Source of the DNA: G051132615 sp051132615
GTDB lineage: Bacteria; Pseudomonadota; Gammaproteobacteria; Burkholderiales; Neisseriaceae
Assembly (NCBI RefSeq): GCF_051132615.1
Contig: NZ_CP152375.1
Location: forward strand, 1,488,001-1,552,000
Reading direction: 5' to 3'
DNA: 64,000 nt
Shown: piece by piece, positions 26,355 through 35,716 of the stretch
How positions within the stretch are numbered: the stretch's first letter is position 1
How the letters are laid out: every line of letters begins with the position of its first letter
Notes under the pieces: model-generated
The model's input: the letters and a program-made list of their open reading frames with translations, nothing else
What the model was told of the DNA's origin: nothing
The model's database searches: none
Program-made: the position numbers and the translations under genes

Positions 26355-27608
26355 TTACTGTACCCTTTCTATTTGAGCACCTACTCCCCCTAATTTTGTT
26401 TCAATATGCTCATAACCTCTGTCTAAGTGGTAAATTCTTTCTATTATGGTTTCGCCTTGTGCAACCAGCCCTGCCATCACTAAGCAGGCTGACGCGCGTA
26501 AGTCGGTTGCCATAACAGTGGTTCCTGATAATTTTTCAACGCCATGGATAATTGCCGTATTGCCTTCCGCTTCAATATGTGCACCCATGCGGTTTAATTC
26601 AGGTACATGCATAAACCGATTTTCAAAAATGGTTTCTGTCACTGTACTGGTGCCTTCTGCAATACTATTGAGCATCATAAATTGAGCTTGCATGTCTGTG
26701 GGAAAAGCTGGGTAAGGTAAGGTCCGAATATTGACTGCATGTGCCCGTTTGGGCATATCTAAGCTGATCCAGTCCTCCCCCGCTTCAATAATAGCACCTG
26801 CTTCAACAAGCTTATCCAAAACCGCATCCATTGTCTTTGGCGCAGCTTTTCTTAAGATAATTTTTCCTCTAGTTGCCGCAGCCGCACATAAAAATGTACC
26901 CGCTTCGATTCTGTCAGGTACGATGGAATGAGTGGCACTGTGTAAACTGTCCACACCTTCAATAACCAAAGTTGGCGTTCCAATGCCCGTGATTTTTGCC
27001 CCCATGGCATTAAGACAATGAGCCAAATCAGTGACTTCAGGCTCGGTTGCCGCATTTTCTAGAACAGTTTGTCCTTTTGCCAGTGTTGCGGCCATCAGTA
27101 AATTTTCTGTTCCAGTCACTGTGACCATATCCATAATGATACGGGCGCCTTGCAAACGAGCTGCTTTTGCATGGACATAACCATGATCAATCGTGACTTC
27201 TGCCCCCATTGCCATTAAGCCTTTAATGTGTTGGTCTACTGGGCGCGAACCAATAGCACATCCCCCAGGTAAGCTGACAGTCGCTTCGCCAAAATGAGCC
27301 AGTGTTGGCCCCAATACTAAAATAGAGGCCCTCATGGTTTTGACCAAATCATAAGGCGCCACTAAATTGTTGACACTGCCACAGGTTAACTCAAATTCTT
27401 GAACATTATCGGTCATTACCCGAGCGCCCATACCTTGTAATAATTTTTGGGTCGTGGCCACATCACGTAACATAGGTACATTAGTCAGCTTGAGTGTTTC
27501 TTTTGTTAATAAAGAGGCACATAAAATAGGTAAAGCTGCGTTTTTTGCACCAGAAATCACAATTTCCCCATGTAAAGGGCCATTACCTGTTATTTTTAAT
27601 TTTTCCAT
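26355..27608 (-). CDS. murA: UDP-N-acetylglucosamine 1-carboxyvinyltransferase
   Basis: First committed step of peptidoglycan synthesis: transfers enolpyruvate from PEP to UDP-GlcNAc; cytosolic, 417 aa. Visible are ISGAKNAALPIL near residue 17, RASILVLGP, the catalytic Cys in LPGGCAIGSRPVDQH near 115 (fosfomycin target), and PYPAFPTDMQAQ. I start at the ATG giving MEKLKITG with AAGGAAAA upstream; an in-frame ATG 12 codons earlier is poorer. It is the last gene of a minus-strand run ABC-ABC-ibaG-murA, a typical betaproteobacterial order, but hisG does not follow. Confidence 0.97.
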   Translation of the reverse strand: MEKLKITGNGPLHGEIVISGAKNAALPILCASLLTKETLKLTNVPMLRDVATTQKLLQGMGARVMTDNVQEFELTCGSVNNLVAPYDLVKTMRASILVLGPTLAHFGEATVSLPGGCAIGSRPVDQHIKGLMAMGAEVTIDHGYVHAKAARLQGARIIMDMVTVTGTENLLMAATLAKGQTVLENAATEPEVTDLAHCLNAMGAKITGIGTPTLVIEGVDSLHSATHSIVPDRIEAGTFLCAAAATRGKIILRKAAPKTMDAVLDKLVEAGAIIEAGEDWISLDMPKRAHAVNIRTLPYPAFPTDMQAQFMMLNSIAEGTSTVTETIFENRFMHVPELNRMGAHIEAEGNTAIIHGVEKLSGTTVMATDLRASACLVMAGLVAQGETIIERIYHLDRGYEHIETKLGGVGAQIERVQ

Positions 27609-27625
27609 AAAATTTTCCTTGGGGC

Positions 27626-27871
27626 TTAGGGTTGTTTTTGCCATTCATCTGGGGTCATCGCTTTATTGATTGATAAAGCATGCAGCTCATTACTGGCAAT
27701 TCTTTCGGCCAGAGCGTCTTTAATCAATCTATGTCTGGCTAAACGGCTTAGTCCCTCAAATTGAGTACTGATGATTTGTGCAAAAAAATGGTGGCCATCA
27801 CCCTCAACGATCACTTCTTCACATGGTATGATTTGCTCGATCATTGTTTTTACATGTTCAGGTGTCAACAT
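27626..27871 (-). CDS. ibaG: BolA/IbaG family protein
   Basis: An 81-aa BolA-like protein; such proteins pair with monothiol glutaredoxins in Fe-S handling. The IIPCEEVIVEGDGHHFFAQII region, LSRLARHRLIKDAL and a final HALSINKAMTPDEW mark the IbaG branch that lies beside murA in many proteobacteria. Conserved His residues follow VEGDG. It is 3 nt after the ABC permease and 17 nt before murA, so co-transcribed. Confidence 0.93.
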   Translation of the reverse strand: MLTPEHVKTMIEQIIPCEEVIVEGDGHHFFAQIISTQFEGLSRLARHRLIKDALAERIASNELHALSINKAMTPDEWQKQP

Positions 27872-27874
27872 AAT

Positions 27875-28639
27875 TTAATCCCTTAATTTATAGCCAGTTC
27901 TCAGTAAGTGACAAGTCCATAGGCTCAGCACAAGATAAAATGCGCTCACAACCGTAAGTGACAGCCAGACAGAAACATCGCTGTGTCCAAAAAAACCAAA
28001 ACGGAAACCATCAACCATATAAAAAATAGGGTTGAAATGGCTTACCCCTTTCCAGAATGCAGGCAAACCATTAATAGAATAAAATACACCAGACAAAAAG
28101 GTCAATGGCATGATAAAGAAATTTTGAAAAGCCGCCAGTTGGTCAAATTTTTCTGCCCAAATACCAGCCAGTAAACCAAAAGCCCCCATGACACCGCAAG
28201 CCAGTATGGCGAAAACAATTGTCCATATAGGGGCAACAGGGAAGGTTAAACCAAAATAGGCTGTTGCTAATAATACACCCAAGCCGACAAGTAGTCCTCT
28301 AACGATAGAGGCGCCGACATAGGCGCAGTAAAAAGAAAAGGCTGAAATAGGTGGCAGCAAAATAAAAACCAAATTACCTGTGATTTTGGATTGGATCAGG
28401 CTGGAAGAAGTATTGGCAAATGCATTTTGTGCCATACTCATCATCGCCAGACCTGGAATTAAAAAAGCTGCAAAGCTTACGCCTGGGTAAGCTTCGGCCT
28501 GATTTTTCAGCGCATGAGAAAAAATCATCTGATAAAGTAAGGCTGAAATAATAGGTGCGGTGAGTGTTTGAAAACCTACTTTCCAAAAACGCAAAATCTC
28601 TTTTTTAAAAAGGGTATAAAAGCCAGTCATTTGGTTCAT
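27875..28639 (-). CDS. ABC-2 type transporter permease
   Basis: A 254-aa membrane protein with six predicted segments. KEILRFWKVGFQTLTAPIISALLYQMIF near the N-terminus and MPLTFLSGVFYSINGLPAFWKGVSHFNPIFYMVDGFR-type sequence near 180-215 match the YadH-like ABC-2 permease family. It overlaps the upstream ATPase gene by 4 nt (ATGA). The pair forms an exporter of unknown substrate, located beside ibaG-murA as in other beta- and gammaproteobacteria. Confidence 0.9.
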   Translation of the reverse strand: MNQMTGFYTLFKKEILRFWKVGFQTLTAPIISALLYQMIFSHALKNQAEAYPGVSFAAFLIPGLAMMSMAQNAFANTSSSLIQSKITGNLVFILLPPISAFSFYCAYVGASIVRGLLVGLGVLLATAYFGLTFPVAPIWTIVFAILACGVMGAFGLLAGIWAEKFDQLAAFQNFFIMPLTFLSGVFYSINGLPAFWKGVSHFNPIFYMVDGFRFGFFGHSDVSVWLSLTVVSAFYLVLSLWTCHLLRTGYKLRD

Positions 28640-29559
28640 GTTCTTTGATTCTTTTCATCATCATGGGTCAGACGTAAAAAGACCTCTTCTAAATCATTTT
28701 GTAATATCTGCATTTTATTCAGTTTAATATGACTCTGTTGAAGTAAGGTAACGACATCAGCGACCTGTTCTAATTGTGTTAGCTGTAAAACCAAACCACT
28801 ATCTTGCTGTCTTAAAAAAAGTGGCCTGAGAGGTTCTGGTAAAACCTGATCAATTTGTATCCACAGTAGATGCCCTGTTTCATTATTCAGTAGATGCTCT
28901 TTTTCATCCAAGGCAATTAATTTACCTCGCTTTAGCATGGCTATACGGTTACATAGCGCTTGAGCTTCTTCCAAATAATGGGTGGTTAATACGATGGTAT
29001 GACCGCCTTGTTGATTTAACTCTTGAATAAAGCTCCATAAATTTTGCCGAAGTTCCACATCAACGCCTGCCGTTGGCTCATCTAAAATAATCACTGGGGG
29101 GCGATGTACTAAAGATTGAGCAACCATAACTCGCCTTTTCATCCCACCTGAAAGGGCACGCATATTGGTTTTGGCTTTGTCTGCTAATCCTAATTTTTCT
29201 AAAATCTCATCCAGCCATGCCTCGTTATTTTTAATGCCAAAGTAGCCGGATTGAAAACGTAAAGCTTCTTTTACCGTAAAAAACGGATCAAAAACCAATT
29301 CTTGAGGGACTACGCCCAAATTCATTCTTGCTTGATAAGCGTCTTTTTGCGTGTCAAAGCCCATAATTTTAATTGTGCCAGAAGATTGCTTGCCTAAGCC
29401 TGACATGGCACTGATCAGCGTTGTTTTCCCCGCACCATTGGGACCTAATAGGGCAAAGAATTCCCCTTCTTTAACATTAAAGCTTATATTGTCTAGCGCT
29501 TGAAACCCATTAGGGTAAATTTTGCTGACGTGTTCAATTGAAATGGCAAAACCAGACAT
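28636..29559 (-). CDS. ABC transporter ATP-binding protein (YadG-like)
   Basis: A 307-aa ATPase partner of the adjacent permease. Walker A is GPNGAGKT near residue 40, followed by a Q-loop VPQELVFD, signature LSGGMKRRVMVA near 140, Walker B PVIILDEPTAGVD, and switch His in LTTHYLEEAQ. The C-terminal 70 residues form a CcmA/NodI-like extension. Co-transcribed with the permease, ibaG and murA from a promoter upstream. Confidence 0.93.
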   Translation of the reverse strand: MSGFAISIEHVSKIYPNGFQALDNISFNVKEGEFFALLGPNGAGKTTLISAMSGLGKQSSGTIKIMGFDTQKDAYQARMNLGVVPQELVFDPFFTVKEALRFQSGYFGIKNNEAWLDEILEKLGLADKAKTNMRALSGGMKRRVMVAQSLVHRPPVIILDEPTAGVDVELRQNLWSFIQELNQQGGHTIVLTTHYLEEAQALCNRIAMLKRGKLIALDEKEHLLNNETGHLLWIQIDQVLPEPLRPLFLRQQDSGLVLQLTQLEQVADVVTLLQQSHIKLNKMQILQNDLEEVFLRLTHDDEKNQRT

Positions 29560-29596
29560 AAATAGAAAATCGTAGATTAACGAACCAAAAAAAGCA

Positions 29597-29625
29597 ATTA
29601 TACGCCAAATCTACTATTCTGTCGG
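29597..29625 (-). promoter_or_regulatory. Predicted promoter of the ABC-ibaG-murA run
   Basis: On the minus strand CCGACA (29620-29625) is 17 nt from TATAAT (29597-29602), placing transcription start near 29590, about 30 nt before the ATPase ATG. Confidence 0.55.
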
Positions 29626-29710
29626 AGCTTTTATTTTTGTTCTTGCCAGATATTTTTCTAATATAGTCAAAGAACCTAGCTTTTTGTTAAAGAGCCTATT
29701 TTGATAGGTT

Positions 29711-30163
29711 TTATGATGTATATTTTTGTAGCCATTGATCCAGTTCTTTAGCAAATAATTGCCTGTCTTGTGTATTCATACTGTCTGGACCATTTGTATG
29801 GATCCCACTGGCGCGTAAGGTGTCCATAAAATCCCGCATCATTAATTTTTCTTTAATGTTTTCTTTTGTCAATGATGCCCCCCTAGGTGTTAAAACAACG
29901 GCATTTTTTGTTAATGCTTCATCTGCTAAGGGGATATCAGAAGTAATGACTAAATCAGAAGGTGATAGTTTTTCTATAATTGTGTTATCTGCTATATCAA
30001 AACCTTTAGCAACTTGTTGGAGCCTAATATAGGGTGAATTTGGCAGAGTTAAAAAACTGTTTGCGACAAACGTAACCATTGTTTTTGTTCGAGGTGCGGC
30101 ACGAAATAAAATTTCTTTTATAACCTTAGGGCAAGCATCTGCATCTACCCAAATTTGAGGCAT
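29711..30163 (-). CDS. YaiI/YqxD family (UPF0178) protein
   Basis: A 150-aa protein with PIN-like/NYN-like acidic residues: IWVDADACPKVIKEILFRAA at the N-terminus, DNTIIEKLSPSDLVITSDIPLA in the middle and LTPRGASLTKENIKEKLMMRDFMD later. The Asp-rich motifs suggest a metal-dependent nuclease-like fold, but no activity is established. It lies alone between ponA and the ABC operon on the same strand. Confidence 0.9.
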   Translation of the reverse strand: MPQIWVDADACPKVIKEILFRAAPRTKTMVTFVANSFLTLPNSPYIRLQQVAKGFDIADNTIIEKLSPSDLVITSDIPLADEALTKNAVVLTPRGASLTKENIKEKLMMRDFMDTLRASGIHTNGPDSMNTQDRQLFAKELDQWLQKYTS

Positions 30164-30200
30164 GTCATCTCCAGTGGTTTTTTTGTAAAAGTTTATATCA

Positions 30201-30233
30201 AATTAAAAACAGAGTGTTTTTCAACCCTCTGTT
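30201..30233 (-). terminator. Terminator of ponA
   Basis: On the minus strand AACAGAG pairs with CTCTGTT across a 12-nt loop and is followed by TTTTAATT. It lies 20-50 nt past the ponA stop. Confidence 0.65.
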
Positions 30234-30255
30234 CAATTTTTTTCAACCAAATTCG

Positions 30256-32730
30256 TTAAAATAAAGAACCCCTAATATTGTCTACAGCTTGTTCTGTATG
30301 ATTTTTAGCTGGTGTTTGTGAGCCACTACCTTCTGTTCTATTTTGTGTGGCTGGCGTATTGTTACCACTATTTGCTGGCTCCCCACCTTCTGGTGAGCCA
30401 GTTGAGCCACCAAAGTTAGGTTGGAATGTACCACCATTTGTCGTTAGATCAGGATTGTTTGTATCAATCTCATCTTCGGGTACATCCTTAGCTGAGCGAT
30501 TGTCTAATGCCAGGTTAGGGTTGGTGCTTTGAAACTCTTGATAAAAATATTCCCCACCATTTCTGACCACTCCTTTGGGCATAGGCACATCAACAATAGG
30601 TTTGCCTTTGAGTGCGCTTCTCATATAGTCAATCCATACTGGTAATGCGGCTGTACCACCAAAACCTAAACGCCCCAAACTTCTTGGTCGATCATAGCCA
30701 ACATAGACAGCGGCAACTAAGTCAGGGTTATAACCCACAAACCAAGCATCTTTATGATCATTGGTAGTACCGGTTTTCCCTGCGATATCACTTCTACCCA
30801 AAGCAGAAGCTCTTGCGGCTGTCCCTCTGCGGGTAATGTCTTTCATAATATTGTACATAATGAACGCATTTCTTGGATCTATCACCAATTTTGCACCATC
30901 TCCAACAGCAGAGGGTTTGGTTTGCGCTTTTAAATTGCCAGAGCCATCATAAATACGGTCAATGAAGTAAGAGTGTACACGGTAACCGCCATTAGCAAAT
31001 ACCGCATAACCTTCAGCCATTTGTAATGGTGTGGTTTCTCCAGAACCCAAAGCAATGGTTAAAGAGTTTGGAATTTTTGCAGGTTGGAAGCCAAAACGAG
31101 TCACATATTGGCGCCCATAATCTAAGCCCACAGTCATTAGAATTCTGATTGAAACCATGTTCTTAGAAGCAACAAGGGCTTGATGCAAACTGATATAACC
31201 AGCAAAACGACCATCTGAGTTTTTTGGTTCCCACGCTTTACCACGGGGCCCCATTCCAGGAATGGAAATGGGCGCGTCATTAATTGGTGTGGCTGCCGTT
31301 AAGCCACGTTCAATACCCGCAGAATAAATAAAGGGTTTAAAAGTTGAACCTGGCTGGCGCCATGCTTGAATAGCACGGTTAAAGCTTTTATGATTAAAAT
31401 CAAAACCACCAACAACGGCTCTTAAAGCACCCGTATGTGTATCCATCGAAACAAGTGCGCCTTCTACCTCTGGAATTTGTACGATTTTCCATTTGTCATT
31501 TTTGTCTTGTTGAACACGAATCACCGCACCTGGTTGAATTTGTTTGTCTTTCATCCGACTATTGTTGATTGCTCTTTTTGCCAGATTTAAACCAGAGCCT
31601 GTAATCGTTTCAATTTTGTCTCCGCGCATATACACTTCAACACTGTTGTTTGATGCTTTTAAAACAACCGCAACGAGCATATTATCTGTGTCAAACAAGC
31701 TTTCCATTGCTGTATCTAATGCTTCATACAGGTTTTTCTGATCCAATTTGCTTAAATCAATATAAGCTTCTGCGCCACGATAAGCTTGATAGCGATCATA
31801 AGCCAATAGCCCATTACGAAGTGCCTCAGTTGCTGCTTGCTGTTCTTGACTGTTAATGGTTGTATACACCTTAAAGCCTTGTGTATAAGCATTTTCACCA
31901 TATTTGTCATACATGGCTTGTCTGGCCATTTCTCCCACATATAAGGCTGATTGATCAAGGTCCAATTTTGCTTTTTGATAATGCAACTCAGTATTGATTG
32001 CTTCGTCATATTGAGCTTGCGTGATCATGCCCAATTCTTTCATATTGCCCAGAATGTATTTTTGTCTTTCTTTTGCTCTTTTGGGATTTACTATTGGGTT
32101 AAATGCAGAAGGCGCTTTGGGCAGTCCTGCTAACATGCTGGCTTCTGCTAAAGACAGATTTGCAACAGGTTTACCAAAATAGGCCTGTGATGCAGCGGCA
32201 AAACCATAAGCACGTTGCCCAAGATAAATTTGGTTAAAGTACAACTCCAAAATTTCGTTTTTATTCAAGTTTTGTTCAATTTTATAGGCCAACAGCGCTT
32301 CATTGAATTTACGCGTGACTGAGCGCTCACTGGATAAAAAGAAGTTTTTTGCAACTTGTTGAGTAATCGTGCTTGCGCCAGAGATAGGTTGGCCGGTCAG
32401 GTTGCCAAGTACCGCACGACCTAAACCAATCACATCAACACCCCAATGATCATAAAACCGTTTATCTTCTGCTGCTAAAACAGCATTTTTCAAAATTTGG
32501 GGAAAGTCTTCTATTTTGGTGAAGGATCGCCTTTCTTCTCCATATTCATTGATTAATTTGCCATCAGCAGTATAAATTCTTAAGGGGACTTTAGGTCGAT
32601 AATTGGTGACCACATCCAAACTTGGTAGTTTGGGATAAGTGACCATAACGGCAATGCCGAGTACCCCCGCAAAAAGGATACAAAAACCTAAAAATAGACC
32701 AAAAAGCGTTGTAAAAATACGTTTAAACAT
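30256..32730 (-). CDS. mrcA: Penicillin-binding protein 1A
   Basis: Bifunctional peptidoglycan glycosyltransferase / transpeptidase (also called ponA), 824 aa, anchored by one N-terminal membrane helix (residues 8-30). GT51 motifs include AVLAAEDKRFYDHWGVD near 85 and TITQQVAKNFFLSSER near 120. The transpeptidase has the active serine in PGSTFKPF, then SKN (VASKNMVS) and KTGTT. An OB-like insert lies between the domains. The C-terminal 80 residues are low-complexity (Asn, Gly, Thr, Pro). It is divergent from pilM, a common arrangement in beta- and gammaproteobacteria. Confidence 0.97.
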   Translation of the reverse strand: MFKRIFTTLFGLFLGFCILFAGVLGIAVMVTYPKLPSLDVVTNYRPKVPLRIYTADGKLINEYGEERRSFTKIEDFPQILKNAVLAAEDKRFYDHWGVDVIGLGRAVLGNLTGQPISGASTITQQVAKNFFLSSERSVTRKFNEALLAYKIEQNLNKNEILELYFNQIYLGQRAYGFAAASQAYFGKPVANLSLAEASMLAGLPKAPSAFNPIVNPKRAKERQKYILGNMKELGMITQAQYDEAINTELHYQKAKLDLDQSALYVGEMARQAMYDKYGENAYTQGFKVYTTINSQEQQAATEALRNGLLAYDRYQAYRGAEAYIDLSKLDQKNLYEALDTAMESLFDTDNMLVAVVLKASNNSVEVYMRGDKIETITGSGLNLAKRAINNSRMKDKQIQPGAVIRVQQDKNDKWKIVQIPEVEGALVSMDTHTGALRAVVGGFDFNHKSFNRAIQAWRQPGSTFKPFIYSAGIERGLTAATPINDAPISIPGMGPRGKAWEPKNSDGRFAGYISLHQALVASKNMVSIRILMTVGLDYGRQYVTRFGFQPAKIPNSLTIALGSGETTPLQMAEGYAVFANGGYRVHSYFIDRIYDGSGNLKAQTKPSAVGDGAKLVIDPRNAFIMYNIMKDITRRGTAARASALGRSDIAGKTGTTNDHKDAWFVGYNPDLVAAVYVGYDRPRSLGRLGFGGTAALPVWIDYMRSALKGKPIVDVPMPKGVVRNGGEYFYQEFQSTNPNLALDNRSAKDVPEDEIDTNNPDLTTNGGTFQPNFGGSTGSPEGGEPANSGNNTPATQNRTEGSGSQTPAKNHTEQAVDNIRGSLF

Positions 32731-32876
32731 GTTCAGCTTCTAAAAAATAGTAAAATAATGGAACTTACTCTTGCCTAAAGTATAAAGATAAAGCTACCTT
32801 ACGCCAAATGTAAATTTAATTATATATGTGGGTTAACTAAATTTAACCGAAGAATTTTAACTTAGGACAAACTCAG

Positions 32877-33977
32877 ATGGCTTTCAAAAAACGTACTCCA
32901 AAAGGAGGAGGGAGCACTAGCGTAGCGACTCGTCAGGGTAGTGCCTTAGTCGGGGTTGATATCAGTAATAGTGCGGTAAAAATGGTACAACTTTCCCAAA
33001 AGGGGAAAGGATATCACCTAGATGGCTACTCTATTGTTCCATTCCCAAAAGAATTAGTAGTCGATGGGCGTGTGGCGGATATTGATGCTTTAGCACAACA
33101 TGTTCGTCAGGCATGGACGGCTCAAGGGGGAGGCACCAAATCTGTTGTGGCTGCTTTACCCAGCGCTATGGTCACTTTTAAAACTTTTACCCATCCAGCT
33201 GAAGACAGTAAAGGTTTAGAAGCTGCCGCTGAATTTGAAGCTTCACAACTTATTTCATTGGATGAAGTAAATTTAGATTTTCAAATCATTGGTGCCGCCA
33301 ATAACATGCCTGATGAGGTTGAAGTGCTTTTATGTGCAGCCAGAAAAGAAGCCGTAGAGGAACGAGAGGCAATCGTTAATGAAGCAGGATTGTCATTATC
33401 TTTATTGGATGTGGATGCTTTTGCAACAGTGAATGCTGTAGAATTTATTTTATCTCAAGCGCAAAGATCATGGAGCAATCAAACTATTGCTGTGTTTGAT
33501 ATAGGTGCCACTAAAATGCAATGCCATGTCATGAGAAATGGTCGGCTTTTGTATTATAAAGATCAATCTGTCGGCGGTCATCAATTAAGTCGCGATATCC
33601 AGCGTCGTTATGGCATTACCTATGAAGAAGCCGATCAGGGTAAACGAACCAATAATTTACCTGCTGGTTATGAGGTGGATGTACGAAAACCATTTATTGA
33701 TGGTTTGGTACAAGAAATACACCGCTCTTTACAATTTTTCTATTCAACTGTAAATGTTGCCCAATATCAACAAATCGATATGATTTTGTTGGCAGGTGGT
33801 ACAGGGGCATTGCCTACATTGGAAGAAGCAGTGCAAGCAAAAACACAAATCAGTACAATGACTTTAAACCCATTTGCTAATATTTCCAGCAACAGTAATA
33901 TCGCCTTAAAACAGCTGGTGCAAGATGCTCCTTCATTGTTGGTGGCATTTGGTTTGGCGTTAAGGAGGTTCGCATGA
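32877..33977 (+). CDS. pilM: Type IV pilus inner-membrane platform protein PilM
   Basis: Actin-like cytoplasmic protein that binds the PilN N-terminus and links the motor side to the alignment complex. 366 aa. SALVGVDISNSAVKMVQLS near residue 22 is the first nucleotide-binding motif; FDIGATKMQCHVM near 205 and ILLAGGTGALPTLEEAV near 305 are the others. It overlaps pilN by 4 nt and heads pilMNOPQ-aroKB. The divergent ponA start is 146 nt away, so the two promoters share that gap. Confidence 0.97.
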   Translation: MAFKKRTPKGGGSTSVATRQGSALVGVDISNSAVKMVQLSQKGKGYHLDGYSIVPFPKELVVDGRVADIDALAQHVRQAWTAQGGGTKSVVAALPSAMVTFKTFTHPAEDSKGLEAAAEFEASQLISLDEVNLDFQIIGAANNMPDEVEVLLCAARKEAVEEREAIVNEAGLSLSLLDVDAFATVNAVEFILSQAQRSWSNQTIAVFDIGATKMQCHVMRNGRLLYYKDQSVGGHQLSRDIQRRYGITYEEADQGKRTNNLPAGYEVDVRKPFIDGLVQEIHRSLQFFYSTVNVAQYQQIDMILLAGGTGALPTLEEAVQAKTQISTMTLNPFANISSNSNIALKQLVQDAPSLLVAFGLALRRFA

Positions 33978-34534
33978 TTCTGATCAATTTGCTTCCCTAT
34001 CGGGAGCAGGCGCGGCAAGCTCAAGAAAAACAATTTATTCGGATGCTGGTGATTTCAGCTATTTTAGGTGTTGCTCTTTCAGTCTTGATCGCCATGGGAA
34101 TTGAAAGTCAGGTATCAGGGCAAAAGTCCAGAGTTACTTTTTTAAAAAGTAAAGTGGATGAAGCAAAGAAGGAAATTGAAAGTGTGAAAACTCTGAAAGA
34201 AGAGAGAGATAGACTTTTAGATCGTAAGAAAAAAGTGGAAGAGTTGCAACGGGAACGTGGGCAGGTTGCAAAAATGTTGGATGATTTAACGGAGTTGATG
34301 CCAGATGGTGTTTATTTAACTTCACTAGTGGGGTCTGGTAATTCATATGTGTTAAATGGAGAAGCTGTTAGTGATAATCGTATTGCTATGTTAATGAGCA
34401 GTTTGCCTAGTACAGGGATTTTTTCTGTTCCAGAGTTAACAGGCATTAAGAAAAATCAAAATGTACAAGGTTTTTCTCTGAAAGCTAATTTGCTAGATGT
34501 TTTGCCTGAACAGTCAGAAGGAGAAACGGAATGA
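33974..34534 (+). CDS. pilN: Type IV pilus alignment protein PilN
   Basis: Bitopic inner membrane protein, 186 aa. The short cytoplasmic motif INLLPYREQARQAQEKQF binds PilM, followed by a membrane helix (residues 25-43), a coiled coil (about 50-95) and a ferredoxin-like periplasmic domain. It overlaps pilM and pilO by 4 nt each (ATGA). Partner of PilO in the bridge between inner membrane and PilQ. Confidence 0.95.
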   Translation: MILINLLPYREQARQAQEKQFIRMLVISAILGVALSVLIAMGIESQVSGQKSRVTFLKSKVDEAKKEIESVKTLKEERDRLLDRKKKVEELQRERGQVAKMLDDLTELMPDGVYLTSLVGSGNSYVLNGEAVSDNRIAMLMSSLPSTGIFSVPELTGIKKNQNVQGFSLKANLLDVLPEQSEGETE

Positions 34535-35160
34535 AAAATTTCGATCTAAGTCAGTTCAGTTTCAGTGAGGCATATAAACTTCCAGCCATGTTTAAAATGG
34601 CGATCTATGCGATTGTTGTGTTGGCTATTTTAGGTGTAGCTTATCTCTTTTATTTTTCTGGGCAATTAGGGGAGTTAGATAAGGCGAAAAAGCAAGAGTT
34701 AGAGATGAAGGAAGAATATAAAACTTTGGCTGTTCAAGCTGTGGCTTTACCATTATTAAAGAAGGAGTTGGAGCAAATTCAGGAATCTTTTGGGGTTTTA
34801 TTAAAGCAATTGCCATCTGAAGTAGATATTCCTAATGTCTTACAAGAACTTCATCAAGCAGCTATGGCTAATGAAGTTGTTATGGACAGTATTACTCCTT
34901 TGGCACGGAAAGTGGATGGGCCTATTGAAACGGTGCCTTATAATATTACCGTTCAAGGTGGTTTTGAGCAATTGGCTAAATTTGTAAGTGATGTTGGTCA
35001 ATTATCAAGAATTGTGACTTTAACTGATGTGAACCTTGCTCCGAATATAACCAAAGTAGAGAAAGATAAAAGCAAAAGTAATGATTTATTCACTTTGAAG
35101 GCTGTTGCAAATACTTATCGAGCATTAGACGATAGCAATAGCATGGAAGAAGGAGAATAA
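34531..35160 (+). CDS. pilO: Type IV pilus alignment protein PilO
   Basis: Bitopic inner membrane protein, 209 aa: short cytoplasmic N-terminus, membrane helix near 22-42, coiled coil (residues 45-95) and a periplasmic domain with QLPSEVDIPNVLQELHQAA and PYNITVQGGFEQLAKFVSDVGQLSRIVT. The latter is characteristic of PilO. It pairs with PilN and contacts PilP. Confidence 0.96.
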   Translation: MKNFDLSQFSFSEAYKLPAMFKMAIYAIVVLAILGVAYLFYFSGQLGELDKAKKQELEMKEEYKTLAVQAVALPLLKKELEQIQESFGVLLKQLPSEVDIPNVLQELHQAAMANEVVMDSITPLARKVDGPIETVPYNITVQGGFEQLAKFVSDVGQLSRIVTLTDVNLAPNITKVEKDKSKSNDLFTLKAVANTYRALDDSNSMEEGE

Positions 35161-35161
35161 A

Positions 35162-35695
35162 ATGAATAATTTGTTACTTAAATCAGTAAATTTTCGTTCT
35201 GTAGCTATTTTGTGTTTTTCTGTTGTTTTGGTGGGTTGTGGTGCAGAACATGATGATTTACGGTCGTGGGTAGCCACAACAAGAAGCGAAGCGACAGCCC
35301 CCGCTCAAGAATTAGCGGTTGTCGTACCATATACGCCATATAATCATAAAGTTTCAACTAAACTCAATGCTTTTGATGTAAGGCGGTTAACTTTGGCTAG
35401 GCAAACAAATACGGCCAGTGCGCCAGATTTAGATAGACCTAAAGAGGCATTGGAAAGCTTTGATCTGTCAGAAGTAGCAATGGTTGGCGCTATGGAAAAA
35501 CAGGGAGTCATACAGGCGTTGGTAAAGGTTTCTGGTCGTGTGTATGCGGTTGGCATTGGAAATTATATGGGCCAAGATTTCGGGAAGGTAACAGCGATTA
35601 CATCAGATGGGTTAACTCTAGAAGAAAAAGTAGAGGATACCGATGGTAATTGGATTACCCGTGAAACGCAAGTGTCTCTGACTGAAGCAAATTGA
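35162..35695 (+). CDS. pilP: Type IV pilus lipoprotein PilP
   Basis: A 177-aa inner-membrane lipoprotein bridging PilN/PilO to the PilQ secretin. Lipobox LVGC lies at about residues 23-26, followed by the typical GAEHDDLRSWV. A flexible Pro/Ala/Thr linker leads to a small beta domain (FDLSEVAMVGAMEKQGVIQALVKVSGRVYAVGIG-type sequence) ending in the QVSLTEA segment. It starts one base after pilO. Confidence 0.96.
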   Translation: MNNLLLKSVNFRSVAILCFSVVLVGCGAEHDDLRSWVATTRSEATAPAQELAVVVPYTPYNHKVSTKLNAFDVRRLTLARQTNTASAPDLDRPKEALESFDLSEVAMVGAMEKQGVIQALVKVSGRVYAVGIGNYMGQDFGKVTAITSDGLTLEEKVEDTDGNWITRETQVSLTEAN

Positions 35696-35716
35696 TAAGA
35701 GTTTAAGGAATTGATT